Assembly (NCBI RefSeq): GCF_020509005.1 | Contig: NC_063021.1 | Span: 1-64,000, forward strand | Length of the DNA: 64,000 bases | Direction: 5' to 3' | From: Fulvia fulva | Lineage: Eukaryota; Ascomycota; Dothideomycetes; Mycosphaerellales; Mycosphaerellaceae | Part shown: positions 21,940 to 32,707 of the stretch, in pieces | How positions within the stretch are numbered: position 1 is the stretch's first letter | How the letters are laid out: each line of letters begins with the position of its first letter | The notes under the pieces: model-generated | Databases searched by the model: none | What the model was told of the DNA's origin: nothing | What the model saw: the letters and a program-made list of their open reading frames with translations, nothing else | Translations under genes and position numbers: made by a program

Positions 21940-22875
21940 CTACTCCGGCCGTATCCTCCCCCTCCTCTTCTTCATCTCCTCGACCCTCCTCTGGTCCTCC
22001 TCAAACCCTCTCACCAAATCCTTCGCATGCGCCTTCCTCTTCTCCCGCACCTGGAATCTATAAAAGTCGTCCTTAATCCTACTCTTTTCCCGCCTCTTGA
22101 ACTCCGCTTCCTTCGCCTTGACCTCTTCTTCACGGGCAGGACCAGATCTGCCGCCTCTTGTGACAGTGATGAAACCGTCTGCGTCGGGCTCTGAGCGTTG
22201 TTTGGCGAGGGCTCGGGCGCGCGCTTCTTCTTGGGCGGAGAAGGCGGTCATGAAGGAGTCGACGCTTTGTTGGAGGAGGGCGTGGTCTGGGTATCGGAGG
22301 TGGTGGTGGGAGAGGTAGCGGGCGTGGCCCAGTGGTGCGGATTTGCTGGAGATGCCGGCGCCCCATGTGATGTCTCTCTTGCTCTTGGTTGCGCGCTTGG
22401 CTTCCTTGAGGGCGAGTTGTGCGCTGGCTTGGTCCACGAATGTGACTATCGCTGTCGCACCACTTCGATGTATATCCCGTTCCCATGTCTCTGGTAGCAG
22501 TCCGACCTCTGCCTCTGTCGTGGCCTCATTCTCGTCGATGCCTCGCTTGCGCTTCTTGCTTTGTGTTGGCGCGACTGGTGCGCTGATTCCCCTCCCGACT
22601 CGTGCGCCCTCGAACGCGACATTCTCGATGCGTGCTCCACCCAGCTGATCCGCGAACAGACTCCGGATATGAGTCTCTGTCGCATCGCTCGGGACGTTTA
22701 CAAGGAAGACCTCTCGAGGCGTATCATCTGTCGATACTTTCGGTGCATTTGCGCGGAGGTAGAGGTAGTGTGTCGCTTCCTTGGGGTACGAGGGTTGGGG
22801 GGGGAGGCGGAGCGGGAGGATCACAAAGTCGTGGACCGTCGGGGGAATCTTCTGGCCTGCCATGGGGACCATCAT
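21940..22875 (-). CDS. RRP7: Ribosomal RNA-processing protein 7
   Basis: This is a single open frame; two nearby Met codons exist, and I favour the one at 22863 (MAGQKIPPTVHDF), giving 307 residues. The order is typical of Rrp7: an N-terminal strand FVILPLRLPP, HYLYLRAN, a degenerate RRM (REVFLVNVPSDATETHIRSL), the linker DADGFITV and the C-terminal RRP7 domain (DDFYRFQVREKRK), ending in a basic helix with MKKRRGRIRPE. Rrp7 belongs to the UTP-C/CURI module of the small-subunit processome in the nucleolus and is needed for 18S rRNA maturation. It is intact and intronless, a conserved gene inside an otherwise accessory region. Confidence 0.92.
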   Translation of the reverse strand: MMVPMAGQKIPPTVHDFVILPLRLPPQPSYPKEATHYLYLRANAPKVSTDDTPREVFLVNVPSDATETHIRSLFADQLGGARIENVAFEGARVGRGISAPVAPTQSKKRKRGIDENEATTEAEVGLLPETWERDIHRSGATAIVTFVDQASAQLALKEAKRATKSKRDITWGAGISSKSAPLGHARYLSHHHLRYPDHALLQQSVDSFMTAFSAQEEARARALAKQRSEPDADGFITVTRGGRSGPAREEEVKAKEAEFKRREKSRIKDDFYRFQVREKRKAHAKDLVRGFEEDQRRVEEMKKRRGRIRPE

Positions 22876-23319
22876 GTGCTAGCGACTGCGATCAAGGTCG
22901 AGATGTTGGACTTGGACAAATTCAAAGTGAAGCTCCGCCCGGACGAGGGCCGAACCCGAGACCGAGGTCCGCACCAACACGCGGTGGTGGTCTCTTGCAC
23001 CGACGTGATCCATTGATAAGACAATCAGCTGATTCCCGTCTTCTCTACGCAACGAGGACATCAGGGACACATACGGCACCATCTTCATGGCACAAAGAGC
23101 GTGCTGTTGACAAGGCAGGCCCCGGGTTCATTGCCAGTGACACATGAGTCTACAGGCGGGCATTCCAAACGACACCGACCAACGATCCGAAAGACGTACT
23201 GAAATGGTGAGCTTCGCCGCAATGCCTCGTGAGCGTGAGATGCGGCACGGTAATGCACAGTCCTACATTGCAACTGCTCGAAAGCGACCTCCACTGATCT
23301 ACAATTCTACTCTCCCAAG
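22876..23319. other. Intergenic region, no gene seen
   Basis: About 440 bp between the divergent starts of RRP7 and the carboxypeptidase pseudogene. It presumably holds both promoters. No motif is recognised. Confidence 0.4.
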
Positions 23320-25015
23320 ATGCGTGTCGCACTGATTCTGGCGCACGCGGTGCTCGTAATCTGCAGCTCGCAAGACCGTGACCGCCGTGGCGCACCGGAG
23401 CAGCCAAAGGACGTCAAGTACGTCAAATCACCCAATGGAGCCGGCATCGGATACAAAGCAACCACCGGTGTATGCGAGACCACGCCTGGTGTCAAGTCGT
23501 ACAGTGGCTATATCGACGTCAAGCCCGACGTCCACATGTTCTTCTGGCTCTTCGAAAGCCGCAGCGATCCAGCCAATGCTCCCGTCACACTGTGGCAGAA
23601 TGGCGGACCTGTCTGTTCGAGGAACTAGGACCTTGTTCGGTCACCAATGACACGAAGACGCACCTTCGAGAGTATTCCTGGAACAAGAACTCGAACCTTC
23701 TGTTCCTCTCTCAGCCAGTCGGCACGGGATTCTCCTACGGATCCACCAAGGAAGGATACCAGACAGCTTTCTCCAACGTCGTTGACAAGCCAACCGATGA
23801 TACCGGGGAATATGGCCGCTTCCACCAAGTCGACGCCTACCAAAACGACACCTCCACCCTCGCAGCCGGCATTGCCTGGGAATGCCTTCAAGCCCTCTGC
23901 AGCGCTCTCCCAACCCTGACCCCCAACACCGTCAATTCCACCGACTTCATCTTCTGGGCCGAATCCTACGGCGGTCACCTTGGCCCCGCCTTCGCCAAAG
24001 AATTCTACACACAAAACTCAAAAGATCTCCGAACCAAAACTCACCGGCCGGCACCTCAACTTCAAACCCTTCGGCCTAGTCAACGCCTGAATCGACTACC
24101 AAATCCAAGAAACGTACCTCCTCGAGGCCACCCATCCCCAAATCAACCCCTACGGCCTCAAACTCATCAACGACACAATCTACTCCCACGGCAAATCCAA
24201 CATGTACCGCGAAAACGGCTGCCAAGAGAGCCTCGACTGGTGCGTCTCCTACCCAGGCTACCACGCCCCCGACTCCTGGGTCCGCTACCAATGCACCCTC
24301 GCCCGATTCATCTGCCAATCCGGCGTCGAAAGTCTCTACTACTCCTTCGGCTCCGACTACGGCGTCTACGATATCCGCACCTGTAATGGCCGCGATAGTC
24401 CGCCAGCTATTGGATAGAGGAATCTCCTGAACACCAGCGTCATCCAGAATGCACTGGGTGTAGATGTGAATTACACCGATAAGTATAACGATGATATTTA
24501 CCATGCTTTCACGATGAGTGGGGATTTTGCGCTGAGCTATCTTCGGCAGATTGAGGAACTCTTAAAGTATGATGTGCAGATTGCGTTTATATCTGCTGCT
24601 GGACTGGTGGCGAAGCCGTCAGCTTAAACGCGAGCTGGACCGGCTCTGATGAATTCAAGAAAGCTGGCTACGCCAAACTCGTGGTCGACGGGAAAGGATT
24701 ACGGCGAGGTACGACAAACCGGCAAATTCAGGTATGCCTCATCCATCTTTACCTCTTCGCAAGGTACCTCACTAACGTGAAACCAGTTTCACCCGCATCT
24801 GGGAAAGCGGCCATGAAATTTCCTACTTCCAGCCCGAGGCGGCGTTCGCAGTGTACATTCGCAGCGCGCATGGGGTTGATATCGCTACGGGGATGGTTGA
24901 CACGAGGGGAAATAGTACGTATGGCACCAAAGGTCCCGAGAAGACGACGTATAGGAGGGAGATTTCGAAGGAGGAGTGGCCTAAATGTCCGGAGGGCGGG
25001 TATGCGGATTGGTAG
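23320..25015 (+). pseudogene. Secreted serine carboxypeptidase (S10), multiply broken
   Basis: A signal peptide ([17 protein letters not shown]) starts a serine carboxypeptidase-like sequence. Homology continues to 25015, but only by changing frame repeatedly. Lesions seen: a deletion around 23612 between NGGP and LFEELGP that removes part of the conserved oxyanion loop and leads to TAG at 23626-23628; an extra A in the A4 run at 24020-24023; a TGA at 24088-24090 where the family has the Trp of N-G-W-I-D-Y; an in-frame stop at 24416-24418; and frame changes near 24597 and 24705. Catalytic remnants remain (WAESYGGH with Ser; ESGHEISY with His). An intron with a GTATGC donor near 24733 and CCAG acceptor near 24787 is still recognisable. 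This is clear decay, not an assembly artefact alone. Confidence 0.88.
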
Positions 25016-25374
25016 AGGTGCGTGTGTGGGGGGAATGTGGTTTCGTGGTTGTGGATGTGGTGGATGTGGTGGTGGTAATGTAGCGTTGGAATGGACATCT
25101 TGTCATCTCAGCCGCCTTCGGGTGTCGTTTCACACATGCAGTCGATGACTGGGGCGGCGGGGCAGTGTAGTAAGGGTTGCCCAAAGCACCTCCTTGCGCC
25201 ATCATTCTTTGTTTGTCGAGGGGTTGTGCGACTTCATCGGCGCATCAATGACTCCATTCACTTCGCCCTTCATGGGGCATACTGGCCTACCCCAAAGCGT
25301 TGAAAGGTCTCGCAAGCCATGGATGACAGACACGAGAGCTCAGATATGGACCACGACGCAACAGATCTAGGGTA
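25016..25374. other. Spacer before the HET-domain group
   Basis: About 360 bp. A short plus-strand frame at 25319 (MDDRHESSDMDHD) may be the displaced N-terminus of the HET pseudogene that follows. Nothing else is seen. Confidence 0.35.
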
Positions 25375-26830
25375 TTAACACGGCCCCCATCCTGTCTATT
25401 CTGCGATGCACCGATGACGGCAAGATCGTCGCTCGCCTCGACGGGACTGCCTTGAGTGATGCGGGAGATTACATCGCTCTGTCTTATAGCTGGGGCATGG
25501 ATAAGACGGGTGATGCGTCTTTGAAACACAAGCTTTTGATCGAGGGGAGGTGTTTGAATTGCACACAAAACCTGTTCGAGGCAATGTAGCGGATCTGGAC
25601 ACCGGAGACGACTGTCAGAATGTGGATCGATGCAGTATGCATAAACCAACGTGATATCAGCGAGCGCAACGCCCAAGTGGCGAATATGACGAGCATCTTT
25701 GCCTGCGCCGAGAACGTCATCGTGTGGCTAGGGGAAGGAGACGAAAACGACGCAGCACACGGGTTTCTCACATGCCTGTATTATCACTGGAAAGGGGATA
25801 ACGTCCACGATCCATCCGTAATAGGAAGCACTCCGACAAGCTGCACACTTATACCTCGCAACTATCCTGGAACATGGTTCTATAAGCCTTCTCTCGAGGA
25901 GATTATAACAACGCGTCCGCGAATCGCCAAAGCTGTGGAAGTCATAGTGGGGAAGCGGTTCTTCAGTCGTCGCTGGATAGTTCAGGAAATTCATTGGGCC
26001 CAGTCTGCAGAGATCAGGTGGGGTCGCCATCACATATCCCTGCCAAGGCTCGTGGCGATATTGGAACGCCTGTTCAGGATGTTCGGCGGTTTGAAGGACA
26101 AGCCTTGGAAAGACGACCGGGAACAAGCCCGTATCACGCTACTGCACTTCCATGAAATGGTTGGCAATGCTTTGCGAGTATGCCTCTTGAGACGCATGGT
26201 CAGACACAGCACCAGCGTTCGAAGGCTCTCGCTAGTTGAAGTCTTGGGCCAGTGTCGGGGACTTCGATGCTCAGATCCTCGAGATGTTGTTTATGCTGTA
26301 CTCAGCCTTGTGAAGGGCCCTCGTCTTGTTGTCGACTATGGTCTGAGCACGTTCGAGGTCTACCTGGCATTGAGCCGTCTTCTGCTCGAACAAGACTGCC
26401 TAGGCATGATGTTTACAGAGACGATCATTCGTATCTGTGGGTCAGAATCACATCGGACGCTCCTATCATGGATGCCGGACTGGAACAACTTGAGCACACT
26501 TTGCGCGGCTAAAGTCGCAATGGCAGATGCTCAAATTCACGAAAAAGTACACTTATCTGCCGTATACGCAGCATAGCTTGCCTTGAAGCTTTTCATAGCC
26601 CAGACCTTGAGTCTGGCGACGTCTTCTGCTCACTGACTCAGCCTGGCGTGGGCTATGTTTGGCAAGATAGCGAGACTGTGCTTCGGCCGATCGATAGGGG
26701 GAGTGATACCTACCGCATGCTTCCACATCTTTCAGCTGACAGTTGGGCCTTCCTGAGAACCACGTTTCGTCAAGCAGGAGAGGACGGATCTGTGATTGCA
26801 GATGAACCGAAGTGGGTATGGATCGATTGA
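25375..26830 (+). pseudogene. HET-domain protein, pseudogene
   Basis: The sequence aligns along its length with the intact HET gene at 28379. It shows the HET signature blocks GDYIALSYSWGM, MWIDAVCINQRD, VIVWLGEG, RRWIVQEI and RCSDPRDVVYAVLSL. HET proteins mediate heterokaryon (vegetative) incompatibility and cell death in filamentous fungi. The frame is broken: TAG at 25587-25589 sits between the first two HET blocks, the start is displaced, and stops at 26574-26576 and a frame change precede a C-terminal piece (about 26650-26830, DTYRMLPH...PKWVWID) that matches the end of the intact paralogue (NTYRMIPI...SQWVRIV). A 318-codon open frame from 25620 could still give a fragment lacking the first HET block. 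Confidence 0.87.
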
Positions 26831-27109
26831 ACCATTTCGGGAAAGTAAACTTGAACCGTTTGTCGCATGATGGCGGCTTGATGTTCATACCACACACTGC
26901 AAGAATGCTCGACAGCCAATGGCCGCTCGACCCACACCAGCGATGTACATCGCCCGTCTGCTAGCACCCATGACTGGCGAACAGTCGTGGGCCTTTCCAG
27001 CAGGGTGCGCTAATGCAGACACGACCTTTGTGAGCCCGCATCGCTAGTCCGGTCAACACGAAGCCACTGTATTGCGGCACAGCAGCACGCGCACACACGC
27101 AAGTGTGAG

Positions 27110-27175
27110 GATGTGATCTCGCTGGACGAAGCAGGAGACTACATTGCGCTACCAAACAGCTGCGCCATCCACGGG
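27110..27175 (+). pseudogene. Short HET-domain relic
   Basis: In one frame this stretch reads ISLDEAGDYIAL followed by a degenerate end. It matches the first HET block of the neighbours (LSDAGDYIALSYSWG and SLDQAVDYTALSYSWG). It is only about 22 codons and is isolated, so it is the remains of a third copy. Confidence 0.6.
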
Positions 27176-27467
27176 CCTTCTTTGAGCTTTCCTCTCGGTC
27201 TGTCTGCACGTTTGCCATGAGCGATCGGCAGCAGACGTCTCCTCGGATCCTCGGGTGCGATGAGGCTTTTACAGAAGGTTTCAAGGAAGCTAGTTAGCGC
27301 TCGACAGCTCACAGTTCGGGGAGACAGGTCAAGTCTCGCTCAGACGTCCTGAGAACGATTTCTCTTGGAATACCGGAAGGATTCTCCTCGTCTGGCGGAC
27401 TCGACCACATTGTTAGGATATCTTCTGGCACCAGAATCGCAGCTATACCAAATCCCACGGCGCAGAA

Positions 27468-27953
27468 ATGCCAGAAGTGGCCCCAGAACCAGACACCATT
27501 TACAGCAACATCAAGCTGATTGCTTCATGGAGGAACCTCAACATATTCATCACCGCCCCTCCCCTGTCTAACGCATGGATGATGTATCCCGCACTCCATC
27601 TCAGCGAAGAAGGGTTCCTGCCTGCCAAGCCCAGGCTGATACTTGCCATAGCAAGTATGGTCACGAGTGGGATTATGATGGAGGCAACAGTCGAGTCCAT
27701 CGCTGAACGGCTCAGAGAACAAGGCTACGAGCAGAAAAGGACTGGTGAGCGCCAGGCAGACTTTCTTCTGAACCTACTGGTTGGCGGTGCGTGTTGGTAT
27801 ATGCTGAGGGACTTTTGTGAGGACGAAGAAAACAGGGACGCGGGACCTGTCTTGATTTACGGCGTGATGGTGCTTATAGCATTTCTGCTATGGTCGATGA
27901 TGGTTTTGTTGTCGATTGGACCTGTGCTGTGGTACACAGTGCGCGCAGGATGA
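27468..27953 (+). CDS. Small hypothetical membrane protein
   Basis: An open frame of 161 residues starts MPEVAPEPDTIYSN. It has hydrophobic segments at about residues 53-75, 101-118 and a longer one near the C-terminus (LIYGVMVLIAFLLWSMMVLLSIGP), so two to four membrane passes are likely. Between the first two lies a charged helix (ERLREQGYEQKRTGERQ). I do not recognise the family. It sits between HET pseudogene pieces and the intact HET gene on the same strand. An upstream exon cannot be excluded, because another frame at 27365 is also open. Confidence 0.5.
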   Translation: MPEVAPEPDTIYSNIKLIASWRNLNIFITAPPLSNAWMMYPALHLSEEGFLPAKPRLILAIASMVTSGIMMEATVESIAERLREQGYEQKRTGERQADFLLNLLVGGACWYMLRDFCEDEENRDAGPVLIYGVMVLIAFLLWSMMVLLSIGPVLWYTVRAG

Positions 27954-28378
27954 GCGTCATGACATTTGCGGTGAGAGATACCATATTCGTGGACTGCTTC
28001 GGGTCGCCTGATCATGGATTAGTGGGCGACCTTTGCGCCCTTTCTCATGATTCTGAGCAAGGTTGCAGGACGCAGAACGCAACATTCAATTGCGAAAGGA
28101 AATGTCGCCCTCTTGGTGTTCGCTTTGACCGGGCGGCTTGCTCAGCCACATGTTGCAGGACGTTATGTACGACTTCGCAGCACGGCCGTTGGCACCGCTT
28201 CTCAAGCTGAGCTGTTCTTTCATGGCTCCATCTGCATTCTCTATCGCAATGTGCCAGTATCGCTCACCAGCACAACAGCAGCCTCTTGATCCCAGGATTG
28301 AGCAGATCGTAACACGAAAGTCGAAACGGGAAGAACATTGAGGGCCGTCCTGCCTCCGCCTAAGGGCTTAGCATTCCG
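27954..28378. other. Upstream region of the HET gene
   Basis: This 425-bp stretch has no supported gene. It presumably includes the HET promoter; no motif is recognised. Confidence 0.35.
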
Positions 28379-29983
28379 ATGTCGAACCTTGATGCAAGGT
28401 CTGGACCTGAAGCCATACACCACTACGAGCCACTCGATCCCCCACTGTCGAACCTCAACGCAAACCCTGACCTTGAAGACATATACCACTACGAGCCACT
28501 ACCCACAACAACACATATCAGAGTCCTTACGCTGCTACCCTCGAGCGAACGTGGCCGAGTCTGCGGGACTCTCCCCGCCGTGTCTCTCGATCAAGCAGTC
28601 GACTACACCGCCCTTTCTTACAGCTGGGGTATGAACGAGACAGGTAATGCGTCGTTCAGCCATGAAGTCGACATTGAAGGGCGGCGCTTACCGATCACGA
28701 GGAACTTGTTCGAGTGTCTTCTTCGTCTCCAAACACGCAACGGGCCGTCCAGGATGTGGATTGACGCAGTGTGCATCAATCAGAAAGATGTTCAGGAGCG
28801 CAGTCGGCAGGTGCAAATGATGGCTGAGATCTTCTCGACGGCTAGCGAGGTTCTTGTGTGGCTAGGCGAGGGCTCAGACGAGGCAGAAGACACAAGGGCT
28901 TATGACGCGATACCATGCTTGGCCTGTCACCGACATTGGGAAGATGACCACGATCCCATCACTTTGAAAAGTGGCTTGCCATCATGCTCAGTCATGGCCC
29001 CACTTGCAGTAAGACTGCCAGCAGTCATGCCCTGGAACTCCAATCTCATTGACCTCTTCATCACAATGACTGAGTCGATCATACCTATCGTGGAGAGAAG
29101 ATTCTTCACCCGCCGCTGGATCGTCCAAGAAATCTACCACGGAAAGCGGATAAATCTGATGTGGGCGGACCATCTAATCACCTCGGAGACATACTCGACG
29201 TCTCTAAGCTGGCTCTTTCGCTTTGCTACTCATGTTCTGGATTGGCCAGATGAATGGGATGCAGCGGCGCACGTGCATCTCTGTATTCTGCTAGGGAGAT
29301 CTGAAGGTCCATTCCACCTCCGGGCTTCGGCGTGCGACACAATTGGATCAGAGCCTCGTGTGACTCTCCTATATGGCATGGAGTACCGTCGAGGCTTACA
29401 ATGCTCGGACGCTCGAGACCTCTTATACTCAATTCTCAGCTTAGACCCACGGCACAACATCATCGCTGATTACAGCCTGCCCATTAGAGACTTGTTCGTT
29501 TCGCTTAGTCGGTACTGCCTGGACACAGGTGAATTCAATATACTTTTGAGGAGTAGCTGCACCATTTCCGGGCTCGGTGAAGTTCCTCTCTGCAATTTAG
29601 ATCTTCCTTCATGGACGCCCGAGTGGTCACACTTTCAGAAGCAAGGCCATCCGCTCGCATTTATGCCTGGTGCCAAGATCGAGGATGACGGTACACTTAT
29701 ATTCCAGGTCAATATCGTGCGTACACTTGAGGATTACATGGCGTACATGGGCCGCACGATGGGACTCGGCGACATTTTGTGCGCATTTACTAAGGAACCT
29801 CCATCTTGCGGATCCTGGGACTCTCTGAGGATCATTCTTCCGATTAATGGACGATTCAACACATATCGGATGATTCCGATACAGTCTGTCGAACATACCA
29901 AATGGCATGATATAAAGATCAGTCTGCTGCAAAAAGATGGTAAAGTCGTTTTCGGTGGCAGTCAGTGGGTTCGCATTGTGTGA
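28379..29983 (+). CDS. HET-domain (heterokaryon incompatibility) protein
   Basis: This is an intact, intronless frame of 534 residues. The HET domain occupies about residues 50-260: IRVLTLLPSSE, DYTALSYSWGM, RMWIDAVCINQKD, EVLVWLGEG and RRWIVQEIY. C-terminal blocks common in the family follow (LQCSDARDLLYSILSLDP, LDLPSWTPEWS). The HET domain is structurally related to TIR domains and drives programmed cell death on non-self recognition. The N-terminus holds a 22-residue tandem duplication (SNLDARSG...HHYEPL then SNLNANPD...YHYEPL), encoded by a 66-bp repeat. No NACHT/WD40 or other sensor module is attached. A broken paralogue lies 3 kb upstream. Confidence 0.92.
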   Translation: MSNLDARSGPEAIHHYEPLDPPLSNLNANPDLEDIYHYEPLPTTTHIRVLTLLPSSERGRVCGTLPAVSLDQAVDYTALSYSWGMNETGNASFSHEVDIEGRRLPITRNLFECLLRLQTRNGPSRMWIDAVCINQKDVQERSRQVQMMAEIFSTASEVLVWLGEGSDEAEDTRAYDAIPCLACHRHWEDDHDPITLKSGLPSCSVMAPLAVRLPAVMPWNSNLIDLFITMTESIIPIVERRFFTRRWIVQEIYHGKRINLMWADHLITSETYSTSLSWLFRFATHVLDWPDEWDAAAHVHLCILLGRSEGPFHLRASACDTIGSEPRVTLLYGMEYRRGLQCSDARDLLYSILSLDPRHNIIADYSLPIRDLFVSLSRYCLDTGEFNILLRSSCTISGLGEVPLCNLDLPSWTPEWSHFQKQGHPLAFMPGAKIEDDGTLIFQVNIVRTLEDYMAYMGRTMGLGDILCAFTKEPPSCGSWDSLRIILPINGRFNTYRMIPIQSVEHTKWHDIKISLLQKDGKVVFGGSQWVRIV

Positions 29984-31185
29984 GGCGGAGCAGTCAGTCG
30001 GGTTGGGCACCGATCGGAACAAATCACGAAATCACGGGAGCAAAAGCTTCTGTCTGAGCACAGGATATGCAGTCTCGATGCTTGCCACAACGTGCCCTAT
30101 AGGCTCGCTTCGGCCGTCTCATACACCTTGCATGATGCTCTGAGGGTTAACGACAAGCCCATGAGCGGATCATCTCAGCGACAGCCAATGCGGCACGAAT
30201 GACAGATACACGACTTTAGCCAAGTCACACGTCGTTGGACTCATTGTTGCGCTTTCTCGACGCAGGCTACAGTGTGCGAAAGGTTGGTTCTGCATGATAG
30301 TTGCTGCTGGTGCTCGTGCTGTGGGTGACGCGAACGCGGTGTACTACCGGCTTTCGAGTAGCCCAATATTACCGTCGGCGAGGATGCGTAGTGGCACCGA
30401 ACTCTCTGTCTCTATATGCAGCACCCACTACCGCTCTGACATGTTCCACGTTCTGGTGCATGTTTGCACGAGCTGGGCTAATGAGAGCTGGTTCAACAAG
30501 AGCTGAATATCTGCAGATCCCTACTTTCTAGTGGTCGTTGCACGATTTCCTGGTCTATCGAGCACGCACATTTGGGTCTAACCCATATGGTAGATACGCA
30601 GGGAGTCATTCTAGGGCACAGCTGACAAACGCCATCGAGCGCAGCGTACAACCACTTGTGGACTAGTGTCCTTGGCATACATGAGCCAAAAGTGTTTGTC
30701 ATACTGTGCAACGGGACATCTGGAGCCCGATCGCTTGGGCCAAGGCCTCTTACTCAGCTCATTGAACATACAACCTGCAATTGCCAAGCTGGTACCCTCT
30801 GTAGCAGGAGGACAGACATACCAACACCGGGAAGGATTGCGTTTAGCCTTTGCACAGCTTTTTTGGCGGACTAGTGAAGGATTCGCCAAGCGTACGCGAG
30901 ATACAGAGACGTGCTTCATGGCGAAGCCTTGGCATCAATATCGCTGCAACGCATGACTTCGACCAATTATGGCATTTCGAATTACGGACGTTGTCTGGAG
31001 GTAATGTTGAAGGGCATCGCGGGATCCAAGCATTGGCGAAGGCACAAACGGTGACACCAACAAGCGAGCCAGCGCCATCAAGTGCTTGAGGCACATCAAG
31101 ATGGGATATAAGGAGCATGGGCAGCCTGTGCTCTGTTGTGTACTCGCCCTTCAACCCTTCGGGTTCCGCAAGAATCCCAGTGACT
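29984..31185. other. Intergenic region, no gene seen
   Basis: This 1.2-kb stretch contains only short, overlapping open frames on both strands. I see no HET relic, RNA gene or repeat in it. Confidence 0.45.
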
Positions 31186-32351
31186 ATGCCTTTCTACTAC
31201 GACTTCTCCAAGCCGCACGACAATGCCTACCTCAGAGCAGTTCGACGCATGTACAAGCCCTTACTTTCATCGAGGTTACAACTTTCCTCTATGGGTACGC
31301 GTATTTCCATCCTATCAGTCTCCAGCACGAGCACTGACACACTCCATCAGATCATCTTCGGGATCGGCATCTTTGGCTTCGGTCTGGCTCGAGCCATGTA
31401 CCTCGACGTCGATGGAACTTTTGCCAAGGACAAAATCATCAATGGTGACTGGGAGTCGTGGTCGTCTGGACACGAACATGTCGGTATCGTGATGCATCTT
31501 GCCACTGTCATACCGGCCTACTTCCTTGTGCCATGGCAATTCTTGCCTATCATCAGATACAAATTCATGCTGTTCCATCGTGTCAATGGGTACATCTTGA
31601 TCATTCTGTTGTTACTGGCTGATGTCAGTGCTGTAAGTATATATCCTGCTGCATACCTGCTTCGATCATGTTGACAGATGATCGATAGTACATGATCCTC
31701 CGCACCTCAATGGGTGGTGATCTCGCAACACAAACCACTCTCGGTTTGCTCGGAGTCTATACCATCACATCAGTCACACTGGCTTTCGTGGACATCAAAC
31801 GCCTGCAGATCGACCAGCATCGCGCTTGGATAGTCCGCATCTGGATCCTCATGGGCGCCCCCATCACGCAACGCATCATCCAGATCCCAACCTACCAAAT
31901 CTTGACACGCATCGGCACATACTACTACCCTATGGCATGCCATACCATCGCCTACGTTACACTCAACACTGCCGGTCCAGAGGCCTCGAAAGCCCTTCTG
32001 TCCAGATACGGAGCCTGCCGCGAAGATCCCATCAACGGTGTGGCAGCCGTGAACGTCAACATGGGAGGCACGCCAGAGGAGATTGGCGTAGCCATCAGTG
32101 CTTCTTTCGTCCCGTCCCTAATCGTGGCATTCTTCTTGCATGCTGCTGGGGTGGAACTTAACCTCGCATTGACGACTGCTGAGCGAGATCGTCTGAAGCA
32201 GGTCAGCTATGAGAAGCAGATGGCGAGAGGATGGAAGAGGGCTGGTGATGCTGGTTTGACACCCGACAAGTTTGGGGATCTGCCGCAGTGGTATCCGGCT
32301 GGATCTATGGTCAGGCGAGACTCGCCGAGCGGGAGCGACACATTACTCTGA
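31186..32351 (+). CDS. DUF2306-type multipass membrane protein, N-terminal frame break
   Basis: Exons 31351-31632 and 31689-32351, and the end of exon 1 (to 31294, giving RGYNFPLW), join in phase with introns of 56 nt each. The sequence matches fungal DUF2306 membrane proteins: FGIGIFGFGLARAMYL, HVGIVMHLATVIPAYF, RYKFMLFHRVNGYI and DIKRLQIDQHRAWIVR. About five to seven membrane helices are visible; the function is unknown. The N-terminal part upstream of 31258 (MPFYYDFSKPHDN...RRMYKP) fits the family but lies in another frame. One extra base around 31258-31262 breaks the join to YFHRGYNF. Translation from an in-frame ATG at 31223 would give an unbroken 338-residue protein with a non-family N-terminus, so the gene may still function. 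Confidence 0.8.
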
Positions 32352-32707
32352 AGGAGCCGAAAGCTGGAACGGTGGTCTGGATACGGTTTGCGAGGACAAA
32401 ATTTGCGCCAAGAAATTCAAGCTACAGATGCCAGATGTAGACAATGACGAGGCACCTTTACGAGCCTCGTCATCGGTCTTTGATCAGTACCAGGGTCTCG
32501 GTCACACAGAGACCCTGATCAGATAGTTATTGGGATGGATCATCTTCACGTGGTGGTGCCGGCGAGCATACTGTTTCATCGCGAAGCTGTGCTACCGGCT
32601 ACGGGAGTCTGAACACCACTGCACGCCCTCTTCTCTGTCTGCTCTTGACCATTCAATGTGTGCAAGTTGTCACGCGGAATTGACCTCGACCGAATTCTTT
32701 CGGCAAC
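32352..32707. other. Short spacer, no gene seen
   Basis: This 356-bp stretch follows the DUF2306 gene. I see no feature beyond a small inverted repeat, GGGTCTC near 32491 and GAGACCC near 32511, which could form a hairpin near a transcript end. Confidence 0.35.
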
